Shown: piece by piece, positions 29,420 through 37,216 of the stretch | Layout of the letters: each line of letters opens with the position of its first letter | How positions within the stretch are numbered: the stretch's first letter is position 1 | Assembly: GCF_008993995.1 (NCBI RefSeq) | Contig: NZ_BKNN01000007.1 | Location: forward strand, 1 to 64,000 | DNA from: Acinetobacter brisouii | GTDB taxonomy: Bacteria; Pseudomonadota; Gammaproteobacteria; Pseudomonadales; Moraxellaceae | Reading direction: 5' to 3' | Length of the DNA: 64,000 nt | Translations under genes and position numbers: made by a program | Notes under the pieces: model-generated | Told to the model about the DNA's origin: nothing | The model's input: only the letters and a program-made list of their open reading frames with translations | Database searches by the model: none

Positions 29420-29453
29420 AATATAATAGAATTTATATCCAATATACTAGAAT
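29420..29453. promoter_or_regulatory. Direct repeat upstream of the XRE-cupin gene
   Basis: AATATAATAGAAT (29420-29432) recurs as AATATACTAGAAT (29441-29453), one mismatch in 13 and offset by 21 bases, two helical turns. It lies 20-50 bases before the regulator start and overlaps the likely promoter, a good place for autoregulation. Confidence 0.5.
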
Positions 29454-29544
29454 ATAAAAAGCAGATGCAAGTGAATTTTAGATGGTTTTTTTATTCATTG
29501 AATGTCTTGAAATGCTTAGGCTATTTAAATCACGAATCAACATC

Positions 29545-29579
29545 CATCAAAAAATCCTGCTTGATGCAGGATTTTGATG
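29545..29579 (-). terminator. dmm operon terminator
   Basis: AAATCCTGC (29552-29560) and GCAGGATTT (29566-29574) form a stem around TTGAT, extended by TCA/TGA and A/T flanks. It lies just past the GcvT-family stop. On the minus strand it ends in T-rich sequence. Confidence 0.8.
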
Positions 29580-29591
29580 AGCTGTGTAGCA

Positions 29592-30722
29592 TTAACCTTT
29601 CGCGGTTCTTTTCAGCTTTTGCGGATCATCAAACGGTAAGGTATGCGTGATCGCATTCACCTCTAAACTGCCTTTGACCTGAATTTCACATCCCTGTACT
29701 GCATAAGGGACATCAACACGAGCTAAAGCCACTGACTTCTTGCTGATGGGCGAATACATACCACAAGTGATGACACCAATTTGGGTGTCGCCATCCCATA
29801 AGGTGTCGCCCATTTGTGCAACCTGCTCCCCTTCAAGCATCACCCCAAAAATCTTGATGCGCTCTTTACCTTGCAAGCGTTTATGCTCATAGCCACCACG
29901 AAATTCGCCTTTACTTGGTGAAACGGTAAAGTCGAGTCCAAGCTCCCATAATGTATCGCCTGACTTGTCATTTTTAAATGGAAAATATTCCGAGTTATCA
30001 TACGGATAAAACAGCAAATAACTTTCCACTCGCAACCAGTCCAAAGTGACAAATGAGCATGGGACAATGCCAAATTTCGCACCTTTGTCTAAAATCGTAT
30101 CCCAAATCAATGGTGCATCCATCGCCTTACAGAAAATTTCATAACCACGCTCGCCTGTATAGCCTGTGCGTGAAATCATCACAGGGCAACCAAACAGTTT
30201 GGTCTGAATATGATGGAAATACGGCAAGTTGCGAATATCAGGAATATATTCCGCCAGAAAATCGACCGCCAAAGGCCCTTGAAGCGATAAATCATGCAGG
30301 TCATCATCAAACAGTACCGCGACTTGGCGTCCTGTTGCCGAACGGGTCAGCATTTCCAAGCCAATCCCTGTACCATGCACCACCATAAAGGTATTCGGCC
30401 CTGTACGGTAAATCACGCAGTCATCCACAAATTTGCCTTCTTCATTGAGCATGGTTGCATACACTGACTTGCCAGGGTAAAGCTTGGAAATATCGCGTGA
30501 GGTGGCATATTCAAGCAGGCTTTCTGCATGTGGCCCCACATAATGCACTTTTTTCAAGCCTGAAACGTCCATCAAACCTGCTTTGGTTCGAATCGCCAAA
30601 TAATGCTCAGCCGTATCACTGGCATAGCTCCATGCCGTCCCCATGCCATTCCAGTCTTCCAAGTTTGAGCCAAGCTGACGGTGACGTTCTGCCAGTGCTG
30701 AAATACGCCATAAATTTGCCAT
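29592..30722 (-). CDS. GcvT/DmdA-family THF-dependent aminomethyltransferase
   Basis: 376-aa GcvT-fold protein, the last gene of the dmm operon. Visible features include MDVSGLKKVHYVGPHAESLLEYATSRD, YATMLNEEGKFVDDCVIYR and ISRTGYTGERGYEIF, all typical of the THF-binding aminomethyltransferase/demethylase fold. In this operon it probably captures formaldehyde or transfers a methyl group to THF after dimethylamine oxidation. It is not the full TMAO demethylase, which carries an extra N-terminal domain absent here. Confidence 0.78.
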   Translation of the reverse strand: MANLWRISALAERHRQLGSNLEDWNGMGTAWSYASDTAEHYLAIRTKAGLMDVSGLKKVHYVGPHAESLLEYATSRDISKLYPGKSVYATMLNEEGKFVDDCVIYRTGPNTFMVVHGTGIGLEMLTRSATGRQVAVLFDDDLHDLSLQGPLAVDFLAEYIPDIRNLPYFHHIQTKLFGCPVMISRTGYTGERGYEIFCKAMDAPLIWDTILDKGAKFGIVPCSFVTLDWLRVESYLLFYPYDNSEYFPFKNDKSGDTLWELGLDFTVSPSKGEFRGGYEHKRLQGKERIKIFGVMLEGEQVAQMGDTLWDGDTQIGVITCGMYSPISKKSVALARVDVPYAVQGCEIQVKGSLEVNAITHTLPFDDPQKLKRTAKG

Positions 30723-30777
30723 ACATCTATTCCTTTATTGTGTCTCTATATCAGTAAAATAAGTTGCTCAATCCACA

Positions 30778-31791
30778 TCATTCTGGGTCAAACTGGCTGA
30801 GCCATTGCACCAACGGTTCACGGTAATGGCTGATGCCTTTGTAATCGGCAATTGGCTCAGGTAAGTCACGAATTACCCGATGCAGACGTTTTGCCCATTC
30901 AGGATTGGTCACTAAATCATTCAGGCTAATCAGATAAGTACGGATGCTAAATAACAGCGCGTTGCTACGAGCCAGACGTGGCATCATTTGCAGTTCAACG
31001 CGTAAATGCACCAACTCGCCTGCATTGTCTTTGGTGACTAAACCGCGCTCATGTCCCCACAGATGGAACGTTTCTGAAGAGGTGTCCATCCGTGGGTTGA
31101 TGGTCATCGTCCAATTCAAACGGCGGTACGGATGCCCGACCTGAATGTTGAGTAAAAATTTCAGCGCACGTTCAAACACCCCTGCATCGTGTGCCAGTTT
31201 CGGAACAGGCGCATGCCACTGTTTAAAGCTCATGCCTGCATCGAAGTTCAGAGACCAGTCCGCAGGACCAGTAATCATGCCTGCATCCATAAACAGATCA
31301 CCTTCACGCTGATCCAGCAAGGCAATATCGCCTTGTACTTGACGTGAGATAAACTCAAACGGTGGTAACGGCAGAGTCGCATCATCCCCAAACTGGAAAT
31401 GCACATCGATATTCATCGGGCGATTGATCCAGTGCCACGCCTTCCCTTGCCGTTCTAGTTGAAAATGTTCAGGATAATCTGCCGACAAATGCAGCATTGC
31501 CATTTCCAGAAAGTCCCACGCAGCCTGTTGCATGTGCGGCAACACAATGCAGCGTTTCGGGTCGCTCGCGAGCGTTAAGGCACGCTCATTCATTTCAGTC
31601 AGATAATGCTCGTCAATATCGAACCAGTACTCAAAAATCGTGTCAGGCTTAGACAATGCAGGCTCAATATTCACCGAATACATGTAGCTGTCTTCAGGAA
31701 ATGGAAATGGAAAACGCGCAATGGCTTTGGCACTGTTGTGATAATGAAACTGATCACGCATATTTTCCGCAGGGTTAAATTGTACGGTCAT
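30778..31791 (-). CDS. DUF3445 haem-dependent oxidative N-demethylase, dimethylamine monooxygenase subunit
   Basis: 337-aa DUF3445 protein, related to the haem-binding subunit of haem-dependent oxidative N-demethylases and to a dmmDABC dimethylamine monooxygenase subunit. Start ATG 31791 is set by AGGAGAG; the frame opens at 31818 inside the reductase gene. Residues include CIVLPHMQQAAWDFLEMAML and NWTMTINPRMDTSSETFHLWGHERG. With the adjacent reductase it would oxidise dimethylamine to methylamine and formaldehyde. Confidence 0.82.
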   Translation of the reverse strand: MTVQFNPAENMRDQFHYHNSAKAIARFPFPFPEDSYMYSVNIEPALSKPDTIFEYWFDIDEHYLTEMNERALTLASDPKRCIVLPHMQQAAWDFLEMAMLHLSADYPEHFQLERQGKAWHWINRPMNIDVHFQFGDDATLPLPPFEFISRQVQGDIALLDQREGDLFMDAGMITGPADWSLNFDAGMSFKQWHAPVPKLAHDAGVFERALKFLLNIQVGHPYRRLNWTMTINPRMDTSSETFHLWGHERGLVTKDNAGELVHLRVELQMMPRLARSNALLFSIRTYLISLNDLVTNPEWAKRLHRVIRDLPEPIADYKGISHYREPLVQWLSQFDPE

Positions 31792-31801
31792 GGCGACTCT
31801 C

Positions 31802-32743
31802 CTATAGCTCAAGCTCAATACGACAGCCCTGTTTGCCTCGTGACACGCACGGCATCAGCTGTTCCTGACGTTCCTGTGAATTTAAATAATGATCATGGTG
31901 TTCCACTTCGCCCTTGTACTTGGTGGCACACTGCCCGCACACGCCACCCCGACATAAACTGGTCACTGGAATGTCGTGTTTTTCCAAGGCTTCAAGTAGG
32001 CTGTAATCGCTCGGAACTTCGATTTCCTGTTGGCTTTGAGTGAGATAGGCTGTAAATGCTGCCCCTGCTGGAGGTGCTGCAAAAGCTTCGGCATGAACGC
32101 GCTGCTTTGACCAGCCCAACGTTTGCGCTGCATCTTGTACTGCCTGAGTCAGACGTTCTGGGCCGCAGACATAAACATGGCTATTTAAACTTTGCTGTTG
32201 AAGCAGTTGCATCACATCCAAACGGCGTGCGGTTTTTTCAGAATAAATGTGTACCTGTTCAGGAAATAACTCGGTCAGTAATGTTTCATAGGCATTGCTA
32301 ATTTGATCGCGGCAAGCATAGTGCAGCTCAAAGGCTTGACCTGTATGCATCAGTTCACGGATATGTGATAAAAATGGGGTGATGCCGATGCCACCCGCAA
32401 TAAACACATGCTTTTGTGCTTGTGAATGCAGGGCAAATAAATTCAGTGGTGCAGAGATATTCAGTACATCGCCAATCATCACCTGTTCATGTAAAAATCG
32501 AGAACCACCACGCGAGTCATCCTGCAAACGCACTGCGATTTTGTAGTGATCATCATGGGCAGGATCATTGGTCAGTGAATAGGCATTGCGTAACATACGA
32601 TCAGGCAAAGGCAACTGCACCACCACATGACTACCCGATGAAAATGCAGGTAAAGGCTGATCGAGTGCTTCAAAGGTAAACTCACGAATCAGCGCTGTGA
32701 TTTGTTGAATATTGCGTACTCGCACAGGAATTAATGTAGACAT
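31802..32743 (-). CDS. Ferredoxin-NAD(P) reductase subunit (PDR/VanB family) of dimethylamine monooxygenase
   Basis: 313-aa electron-transfer subunit with a flavin-binding region (RNAYSLTNDPAHDDHYKIAVR), an NAD(P)-binding domain (VFIAGGIGITPFLSHI, HVYVCGPERL) and a C-terminal plant-type [2Fe-2S] domain (CRGGVCGQCATKYKG, later MPC). This is the phthalate dioxygenase reductase order. It feeds electrons to the DUF3445 subunit, whose start lies 11 bases after its stop. Confidence 0.88.
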   Translation of the reverse strand: MSTLIPVRVRNIQQITALIREFTFEALDQPLPAFSSGSHVVVQLPLPDRMLRNAYSLTNDPAHDDHYKIAVRLQDDSRGGSRFLHEQVMIGDVLNISAPLNLFALHSQAQKHVFIAGGIGITPFLSHIRELMHTGQAFELHYACRDQISNAYETLLTELFPEQVHIYSEKTARRLDVMQLLQQQSLNSHVYVCGPERLTQAVQDAAQTLGWSKQRVHAEAFAAPPAGAAFTAYLTQSQQEIEVPSDYSLLEALEKHDIPVTSLCRGGVCGQCATKYKGEVEHHDHYLNSQERQEQLMPCVSRGKQGCRIELEL

Positions 32744-32763
32744 ACGCCCTCCGCTTGCATCGG

Positions 32764-33240
32764 TTAGTCTGGGTTGGCACAGACGCCCATATACGCGCCT
32801 AGACGTTGGGAAAAATGGCTACGAATCAGCAAATACACGCCACAATGTTCGCAACTACAAAACTCTTCGGCTGTTGTGGTTTGAGTTTCACCACAATGTA
32901 CGCAATAGACTTTTTTAAGTTCAGGCTGGATCTGTACCAGTTCGATTTCATCTTGCATCAATCCTTGAGCAACCAAGTTTTGTGCCATCTGCCACAAAAA
33001 AATTTCATCACCACACACCACGGCATGTAACCCTGCATGTGCCTGTTGTAACTGGTCTTTGAGCTCATCTGAAAAAGTGCCTGAACTGGCCAGCAATATT
33101 GAACATGCTGCAAACTGGTCAGCTAGATGCTGCGCTTCTGGGGAATGGTCATGCTGTAAAATCAGCAGGTATTGCCCGTGTACAGGTTGAAGTTCCTGTA
33201 TCTGCCGATAGCTCGGAGTGCTAAGCATTGCGTCTTGCAT
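32764..33240 (-). CDS. Dimethylamine monooxygenase subunit DmmA-like protein
   Basis: 158-aa protein, first gene of the dmm operon. The C-terminal ~50 residues form a zinc ribbon (VYCVHCGETQTTT..CSCEHCGVYLLIRSHFSQRLGAYMG) with paired Cys-x2-Cys. I associate this C-terminal pattern with the DmmA family. The N-terminal ~100 residues look Rossmann-like (HGQYLLILQHDHSPEA). It is essential for DMA oxidation in other bacteria but its exact role is not clear. Confidence 0.78.
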   Translation of the reverse strand: MQDAMLSTPSYRQIQELQPVHGQYLLILQHDHSPEAQHLADQFAACSILLASSGTFSDELKDQLQQAHAGLHAVVCGDEIFLWQMAQNLVAQGLMQDEIELVQIQPELKKVYCVHCGETQTTTAEEFCSCEHCGVYLLIRSHFSQRLGAYMGVCANPD

Positions 33241-33361
33241 GGCAGTTACTCCAATGAATAAATTAATATAATCAAATATTTAAATTATTTTATTTTTTCG
33301 ATCAATTCCCTTTAAAACATACCTCCAAGGGGGTAATGCAAGTTCGTGGAGTTTTAAAAAG

Positions 33362-33393
33362 CAAAAAGCCAGTCAAGTTGATGACTGGTTTTT
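33362..33393. terminator. Hairpin between tmm and dmm genes
   Basis: CCAGTCA (33369-33375), loop AGTTGA, TGACTGG (33382-33388), flanked by A and T runs on both sides, so it may work on either strand. On the minus strand it lies downstream of tmm and upstream of the dmm operon. Confidence 0.7.
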
Positions 33394-33493
33394 AAAGTGT
33401 TTAATACTTTTAATGCTCTTATAAATAAAGCTTAGTCAAAGACTGCTCATAGCGGAGTCTTACCTTTTATAATCCTATGATTGGAGCTCATCC

Positions 33494-33617
33494 GTTCTTT
33501 TGTTTTGGCAAAAGAACCAAAACCATTTGTCATCCACAAAACCTGTTCAACGTCAGCATCTATTTAATTACATTGCAAAAACAATATATTGTATAAACCA
33601 CGCAGGTTGTGGATGAC
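33494..33617. repeat. Structured intergenic palindromic element
   Basis: Within the 460-base spacer 33241-33700, a perfect 9-bp stem GTTCTTTTG/CAAAAGAAC (33494-33517) is followed by a long inverted repeat: GTCATCCACAAAACCTG (33529-33545) against CAGGTTGTGGATGAC (33603-33617). A central palindrome ACAATATATTGT sits at 33581-33592. No ORF fits. This looks like a mobile palindromic unit or MITE remnant, but copies elsewhere in the genome cannot be tested here. Confidence 0.5.
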
Positions 33618-33700
33618 GTTCTGCACAAGCAAATACCAACGAAGATGACAAAGAAAGAATCTGATTTTAAGACATTATTCTTTCCCACTTTCCACCACAC

Positions 33701-35068
33701 CTACCCCACTTTTTTCTGTGGCACTTCAGGCATATCCGTCAAGTAAGCTTCAAGCGAATCATCCAGTGCATCCAACCACGGCGTATGATGCGGTGCTGCC
33801 AACGTGCCTGTAATCGCTGAACGATAAATATGATCGCGGAAAGTCATGATGTTTTCTTTTTTATGCTTTTTCCATTCAAGGAAAATCAGACGCATCGCTT
33901 CAATATCAAAGGTTGGATAATCCGTCGCCTCGATCAACTCTAAAATATAATCGCCCTGAAATTTATACATTTGCCCCGCTTCCGTCAGAGTTTTCTCCTC
34001 TTCATGCCATGCCAATGTATGTGCCTGCATCTCTGGCAAACTTGGCAATGTCATACGATTTAAAATAATGTCACGCACATACCATGCCTGTGCATCGAAC
34101 ATATTGAAGGTGTACCACTGATCTTGCATGCCCAAATAAAACAGTTTCGGATTTTTCTCCCAAACCACACCTTTATACAAACCAAGCGGATACAAACGGT
34201 TATCGGTTTTTAAGCGAATCGACTCTGCCATAAATGGGAAATGGTGCAAATAGCCTGTACATAGAATAATGGCATCAACTTCGGCACTGCTGCCATCGGC
34301 AAAGTAAGCATGCGTCTGATCGACTCGCAATAACTTCTGACGTTCTGACCAGTTTTCTGGCCATTTGTAGCCCATCGGGCTGTTTCGGTAGCAGCTAATG
34401 ATCTGTTTTGCGCCATATTTATAGCATTGTGAACCGATATCTTCCGCAGAATAACTACTACCCACCACAAGGACAGTTTTATCTTTAAACTCAAGTGCAT
34501 CTCTAAAATCATGCGCATGTAAAATGCGCCCACCAAAGGTTTTAAAGCCATCATATTCAGGCACTTTAGGGGTCGAGAAATGCCCACTCGCCACCATAAC
34601 ATAATCAAAAATTTCGGTATAAACGACATCTTGGTTATGGTCATGTACACTGACTGAAAACTGCTGCGTTTTTTCATTAAATTCAATATGACGCACAGCA
34701 CTATTGAAACGGACATAACGACGCACATTGGCTTTTTCGACTCGCCCTTTAATATAGTCCCAAAGCACAGCACGTGGAGGATACGAGCCAATCGCTTTGC
34801 CAAAGTGTTCATCGAAACTATAGTCCGCAAACTCAAGCGCCTCTTTCGGCCCATTTGACCATAAGTAACGATACATGCTGCCATGTACAGGTTCACCATG
34901 TTCATCAATCCCTGTACGCCATGTGTAATTCCATAAACCACCCCAGTCCGCCTGTTTTTCAAAACAGACGATTTCTGGAATATCTGCACCTTTTGCCTGT
35001 GCTGATTGAAACGCTCGTAACTGTGCCATCCCACTTGGACCCGCACCGATGATTGCAACTCGTGTCAT
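33701..35068 (-). CDS. tmm: Trimethylamine monooxygenase (flavin-containing)
   Basis: Oxidises trimethylamine to trimethylamine N-oxide with FAD and NADPH. 455 aa, family-typical. FAD motif GAGPSG at residues 8-13, [19 protein letters not shown] and the [11 protein letters not shown] segment match bacterial Tmm closely as I recall the Methylocella enzyme. The FMO fingerprint appears as [13 protein letters not shown] and the NADPH site as [12 protein letters not shown]. The start has GGGGATAC upstream. No TMAO demethylase is adjacent. Confidence 0.93.
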   Translation of the reverse strand: MTRVAIIGAGPSGMAQLRAFQSAQAKGADIPEIVCFEKQADWGGLWNYTWRTGIDEHGEPVHGSMYRYLWSNGPKEALEFADYSFDEHFGKAIGSYPPRAVLWDYIKGRVEKANVRRYVRFNSAVRHIEFNEKTQQFSVSVHDHNQDVVYTEIFDYVMVASGHFSTPKVPEYDGFKTFGGRILHAHDFRDALEFKDKTVLVVGSSYSAEDIGSQCYKYGAKQIISCYRNSPMGYKWPENWSERQKLLRVDQTHAYFADGSSAEVDAIILCTGYLHHFPFMAESIRLKTDNRLYPLGLYKGVVWEKNPKLFYLGMQDQWYTFNMFDAQAWYVRDIILNRMTLPSLPEMQAHTLAWHEEEKTLTEAGQMYKFQGDYILELIEATDYPTFDIEAMRLIFLEWKKHKKENIMTFRDHIYRSAITGTLAAPHHTPWLDALDDSLEAYLTDMPEVPQKKVG

Positions 35069-35425
35069 GGCTGTATCCCCATGTAATTTATTTTAAAAAG
35101 TGACAGTGCTTAGCACCATGCAATTAACATAGGACGAAGTTGCCGGTCGTGAAATTCCTAAGATGGGGTATTACAAATGAGATACTGCGCATCACAAATT
35201 CTGAAAACAAAAAAAACCTGCCATAAAATTCACGTCTTACACCAAAATCACAATTCTTTGATGCATATTTCTAAAGTATGCTCTATGCGATTCAACACTA
35301 TAGAATTGTACTTTCTATGATCTACCATGTTTTCCATCAGATAAAAAAACTTGATAAATCCATAAATGTTGATTAGTATTGCGAACATCACAAGTAGTTG
35401 ATAACACATCATTTCACTTGTTAAA
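35069..35425. other. Spacer between tmm and the tRNA-Met fragment
   Basis: A 357-base non-coding, AT-rich stretch upstream of tmm (-) and of the tRNA fragment (+). It must hold both promoters. I see no clear sigma54 (GG-N10-GC) element and no strong hairpin. Confidence 0.6.
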
Positions 35426-35466
<41 letters not shown>

Positions 35467-35467
35467 C

Positions 35468-35595
35468 TAAAATCTTATATAATTTTAACAATATATCGCA
35501 ATATCTCACACTATAAAATCTTATCAAGTCCATTAAATTCAATCATATATGCGATATTTAGCAATATATCTCAATACTCAACAGTATATTGCAAT
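35468..35595. repeat. Degenerate AT-rich repeats next to attL
   Basis: TAAAATCTTAT occurs twice (35468-35478, 35514-35524). A degenerate motif around ATATATCGCAATA occurs about four times between 35490 and 35595. Such arrays next to a crossover point are typical integrase arm-type or excisionase sites. The function is inferred. Confidence 0.5.
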
Positions 35596-35615
35596 AGTTT
35601 TTCGGTCTACTATGC

Positions 35616-35631
35616 GTCTACTTGAGTAGAC
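35616..35631. promoter_or_regulatory. GTCTACT-TG-AGTAGAC palindrome
   Basis: A 7-2-7 perfect inverted repeat 20 bases upstream of a small ORF. Its geometry is the same as that of the operator at 35850-35865, but the sequence differs, so a different regulator is likely. Confidence 0.45.
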
Positions 35632-35651
35632 TCATAAAATATGGATATAAG

Positions 35652-35777
35652 ATGAGAAACTGGATCTATTTTTATATTGAGCACACGATCAAGAATGGAC
35701 AGCCTTTTTATAAAGAGTATGGCTGGGCATTGGGTTTGAAAAGTCAGTATGTGGTTTTGAGTGATGTGCAAAGCTAG
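35652..35777 (+). CDS. Possible 41-aa phage protein
   Basis: ORF starting MRNWIYFYIEHTIKNGQPFY and ending VVLSDVQS. The composition is plausible for a real protein (aromatic and hydrophobic mix), but the ribosome site is weak and no family is recognised. It may be a real small gene or the remnant of a larger one. The remaining bases of 35466-35941 hold att-related repeats and the accessory promoter. Confidence 0.3.
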   Translation: MRNWIYFYIEHTIKNGQPFYKEYGWALGLKSQYVVLSDVQS

Positions 35778-35841
35778 TTTAGTTGACAGATTTGAGTTTT
35801 AGCCATAATCAACAAAGTATAAAAAATATTCTGATTAGTGC

Positions 35842-35870
35842 TTGACATTGTTCCCGTTCGGGAACATAAT
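35842..35870 (+). promoter_or_regulatory. Accessory-operon promoter with palindromic operator in the spacer
   Basis: -35 TTGACA (35842-35847), 17-base spacer, -10 CATAAT (35865-35870): a near-consensus sigma70 promoter. The spacer holds GTTCCCG-TT-CGGGAAC (35850-35865), a perfect 7-2-7 inverted repeat. A repressor bound there would exclude RNA polymerase. Aca regulators of anti-CRISPR operons bind inverted repeats placed like this, and the second gene of the operon encodes an Aca2-like protein. Confidence 0.8.
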
Positions 35871-35912
35871 AAATTATCAAGACGAGAAAAGCTCTCTTGA
35901 AAAATTAACTTA

Positions 35913-35934
35913 AATCGGTGTTGACCGATTGGAG
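35913..35934 (+). promoter_or_regulatory. RNA hairpin abutting the Shine-Dalgarno of the 67-aa gene
   Basis: AATCGGT (35913-35919), GTTG loop, ACCGATT (35924-35930), directly followed by GGAG (35931-35934), seven bases before ATG 35942. A protein holding this hairpin would cover the ribosome site. Aca2 is known to bind RNA stem-loops to repress translation as well as DNA, so this is a candidate second control layer. Confidence 0.6.
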
Positions 35935-35941
35935 AATTAAA

Positions 35942-36145
35942 ATGTTAAAAATCGAAAATATCCAAACTGTATATTTAAATGGGAAACCAGCTACTACATT
36001 TCATGTGTATGAATTGCGTGGTAATACATGGGTTCTTGATTATACAACTTCGGTGGCTGGCCATTGGAAAAAAGCTAAAACTATTGCTACTAAGCACTGT
36101 CAAGAAAATGGTCGAAATATCAATCTCAATGATTGGGAATTTTAA
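35942..36145 (+). CDS. Small phage protein, anti-CRISPR candidate
   Basis: 67-aa protein (MLKIENIQTVYLNGKPATTF to NLNDWEF) of no recognised family. It is the first gene behind a strong, operator-controlled promoter and is followed by an Aca2-like regulator gene. Sequence suggests a mixed alpha/beta fold: strands around TVYLNG and WVLDYTTSV, a lysine-rich helix WKKAKTIATKHCQENG. Small size, lone promoter and regulator partner are the guilt-by-association marks of anti-CRISPRs. Function is inferred only; no homology is claimed. Confidence 0.75.
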   Translation: MLKIENIQTVYLNGKPATTFHVYELRGNTWVLDYTTSVAGHWKKAKTIATKHCQENGRNINLNDWEF

Positions 36146-36153
36146 GATTCAAT

Positions 36154-36180
36154 AGCCCGCTTCGGTGGGCTTCCTTTTTT
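36154..36180 (+). terminator. Attenuating terminator between the 67-aa gene and the regulator
   Basis: AGCCCGC, TTCG loop, GTGGGCT (one G-U pair), then TCCTTTTTT. It lies between the first gene and the regulator, so most transcripts may stop here, giving high first-gene and lower regulator expression. Confidence 0.7.
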
Positions 36181-36192
36181 CTGGAAATCAAT

Positions 36193-36654
36193 ATGAATAA
36201 TCTTCAATTAAAAGCAATCCGCCAAGGCTTAGGATTGGAAGTTTCTGAAGCTGCTGAATTGGCAGGTGTGCAAAAACGATCATTTAATTATTGGGAGCAA
36301 GGCGAACGCCAAGTTCCTAGTGATGTGGATTTTCTGTTTGATTTTATGGCATCACACTATGCAATGGTACTTGAGCGAATGATTAAAGATGTTGAGCGCA
36401 TAACGATCTATAACAAAGATGATGATACAAAGCCATCACGGGTCAGCCCAACTTTGCCATTTTTTAGAACTTTTGAGTCATTTCAAATGAAAACTGAATG
36501 TTCAAAAGTCGCTTACTGGCGCATTTATCAATCTGTAATTAGTCAATTAATTTTGCTCGGAAAGATTGTTAGATTAGATGATTCAAAGCCTATTCCCGAT
36601 GATTTTTGGATCTGGTCTTGGTTGCATGGAGCATTTGAAGATGAGCTACATTGA
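36193..36654 (+). CDS. Aca2/YdiL-family (DUF1870-like) helix-turn-helix regulator
   Basis: 153-aa protein. ATG 36193 follows a weak GGAA site. The start, LKAIRQGLGLEVSEAAELAG, closely resembles Aca2 and E. coli YdiL; the turn into RSFNYWEQGERQVPSDVD gives the helix-turn-helix, and the C-terminal half repeats the family's FF..F and WRIYQSVISQL segments. It is longer than known Aca2 (about 115-125 aa) by an insertion near KDDDTKPSRVSP and a C-terminal extension (DDFWIWSWLHGAFEDELH). Probable autorepressor of the operon via the palindrome at 35850. Confidence 0.82.
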   Translation: MNNLQLKAIRQGLGLEVSEAAELAGVQKRSFNYWEQGERQVPSDVDFLFDFMASHYAMVLERMIKDVERITIYNKDDDTKPSRVSPTLPFFRTFESFQMKTECSKVAYWRIYQSVISQLILLGKIVRLDDSKPIPDDFWIWSWLHGAFEDELH

Positions 36655-37216
36655 TGGACCAGCATGCAAAATCCAATTTTGTGCTTATTGCGGAAAAATC
36701 GTTGATAAGTCAGTTCGCGGAAAAAAACTGACTTGTAATGATGAATGTGCAGCCCTTTACCAGCGTAAAGTTTGGAATATTCAGTACGCTGAGAAAATGG
36801 CAAAAGACCCTGATTTTGCTAAAAATCAGTCAGCAAAGCAGTATGCTCGCATTAAATCTGATCCTGAAAAATTGGAAGCACATCGGCAGGCACAAAAAGA
36901 ACGTAGGAAAATGCCAAATTATCAGGAAGCTGAGAAAAAAGGCTTGAAGAAATATCGAAGCAATCCTGAGAATAAACCAAAATTTGCTCAAAGAATGCGG
37001 AAATATCGTGATGAGAACCCAGAAATTATTGCAGAAATCGAAGCTCGTAGAAATGAGAAAGACTTACTAGAACGTGAACGCTTAAAGCTTGAAGAACCTG
37101 ATAAGTATCAGCAGCTAAGAGAAAAAGAGCGTGAATACTTGCGTAATTTAAGAGCTGAAAAACGTCTGGCAGAACTTCAAAAAGACTTACAAAAATTGGT
37201 GAATAACGATGAATGA
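36641..37216 (+). CDS. Zinc-ribbon, highly charged helical protein of unknown function
   Basis: 191 aa; ATG 36641 overlaps the regulator stop by 14 bases. Residues 14-36 hold C14-x2-C17-x14-C32-x3-C36, a probable zinc site. The rest is Lys/Glu/Arg-rich and predicted helical, with YRSNPENKP and YRDENPEII reminiscent of repeated short motifs, then a coiled coil toward EKRLAELQKDLQKL. No family recognised. Co-transcribed with the Aca2-like gene, so it could be a DNA- or RNA-binding accessory factor or a second anti-defence protein. Confidence 0.72.
   Translation: MSYIDGPACKIQFCAYCGKIVDKSVRGKKLTCNDECAALYQRKVWNIQYAEKMAKDPDFAKNQSAKQYARIKSDPEKLEAHRQAQKERRKMPNYQEAEKKGLKKYRSNPENKPKFAQRMRKYRDENPEIIAEIEARRNEKDLLERERLKLEEPDKYQQLREKEREYLRNLRAEKRLAELQKDLQKLVNNDE

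Noticed and set aside
29592-30722. Glycine cleavage T-protein GcvT or TMAO demethylase
   Set aside because: No gcvH/gcvP neighbours, and the N-terminal domain of TMAO demethylase is absent; a dmm-associated THF enzyme fits better.
34210-35058. 282-aa ORF on the same strand as tmm in another frame
   Set aside because: Long but composed of out-of-frame codons of tmm, whose own frame matches a known family throughout.
33701-35068. Baeyer-Villiger monooxygenase
   Set aside because: The FMO fingerprint and the close resemblance to bacterial Tmm, plus the dmm neighbours, favour trimethylamine monooxygenase.
35468-35595. CRISPR array at the repeats beside attL
   Set aside because: Repeats are degenerate, irregularly spaced and too short; the location fits integrase arm sites.
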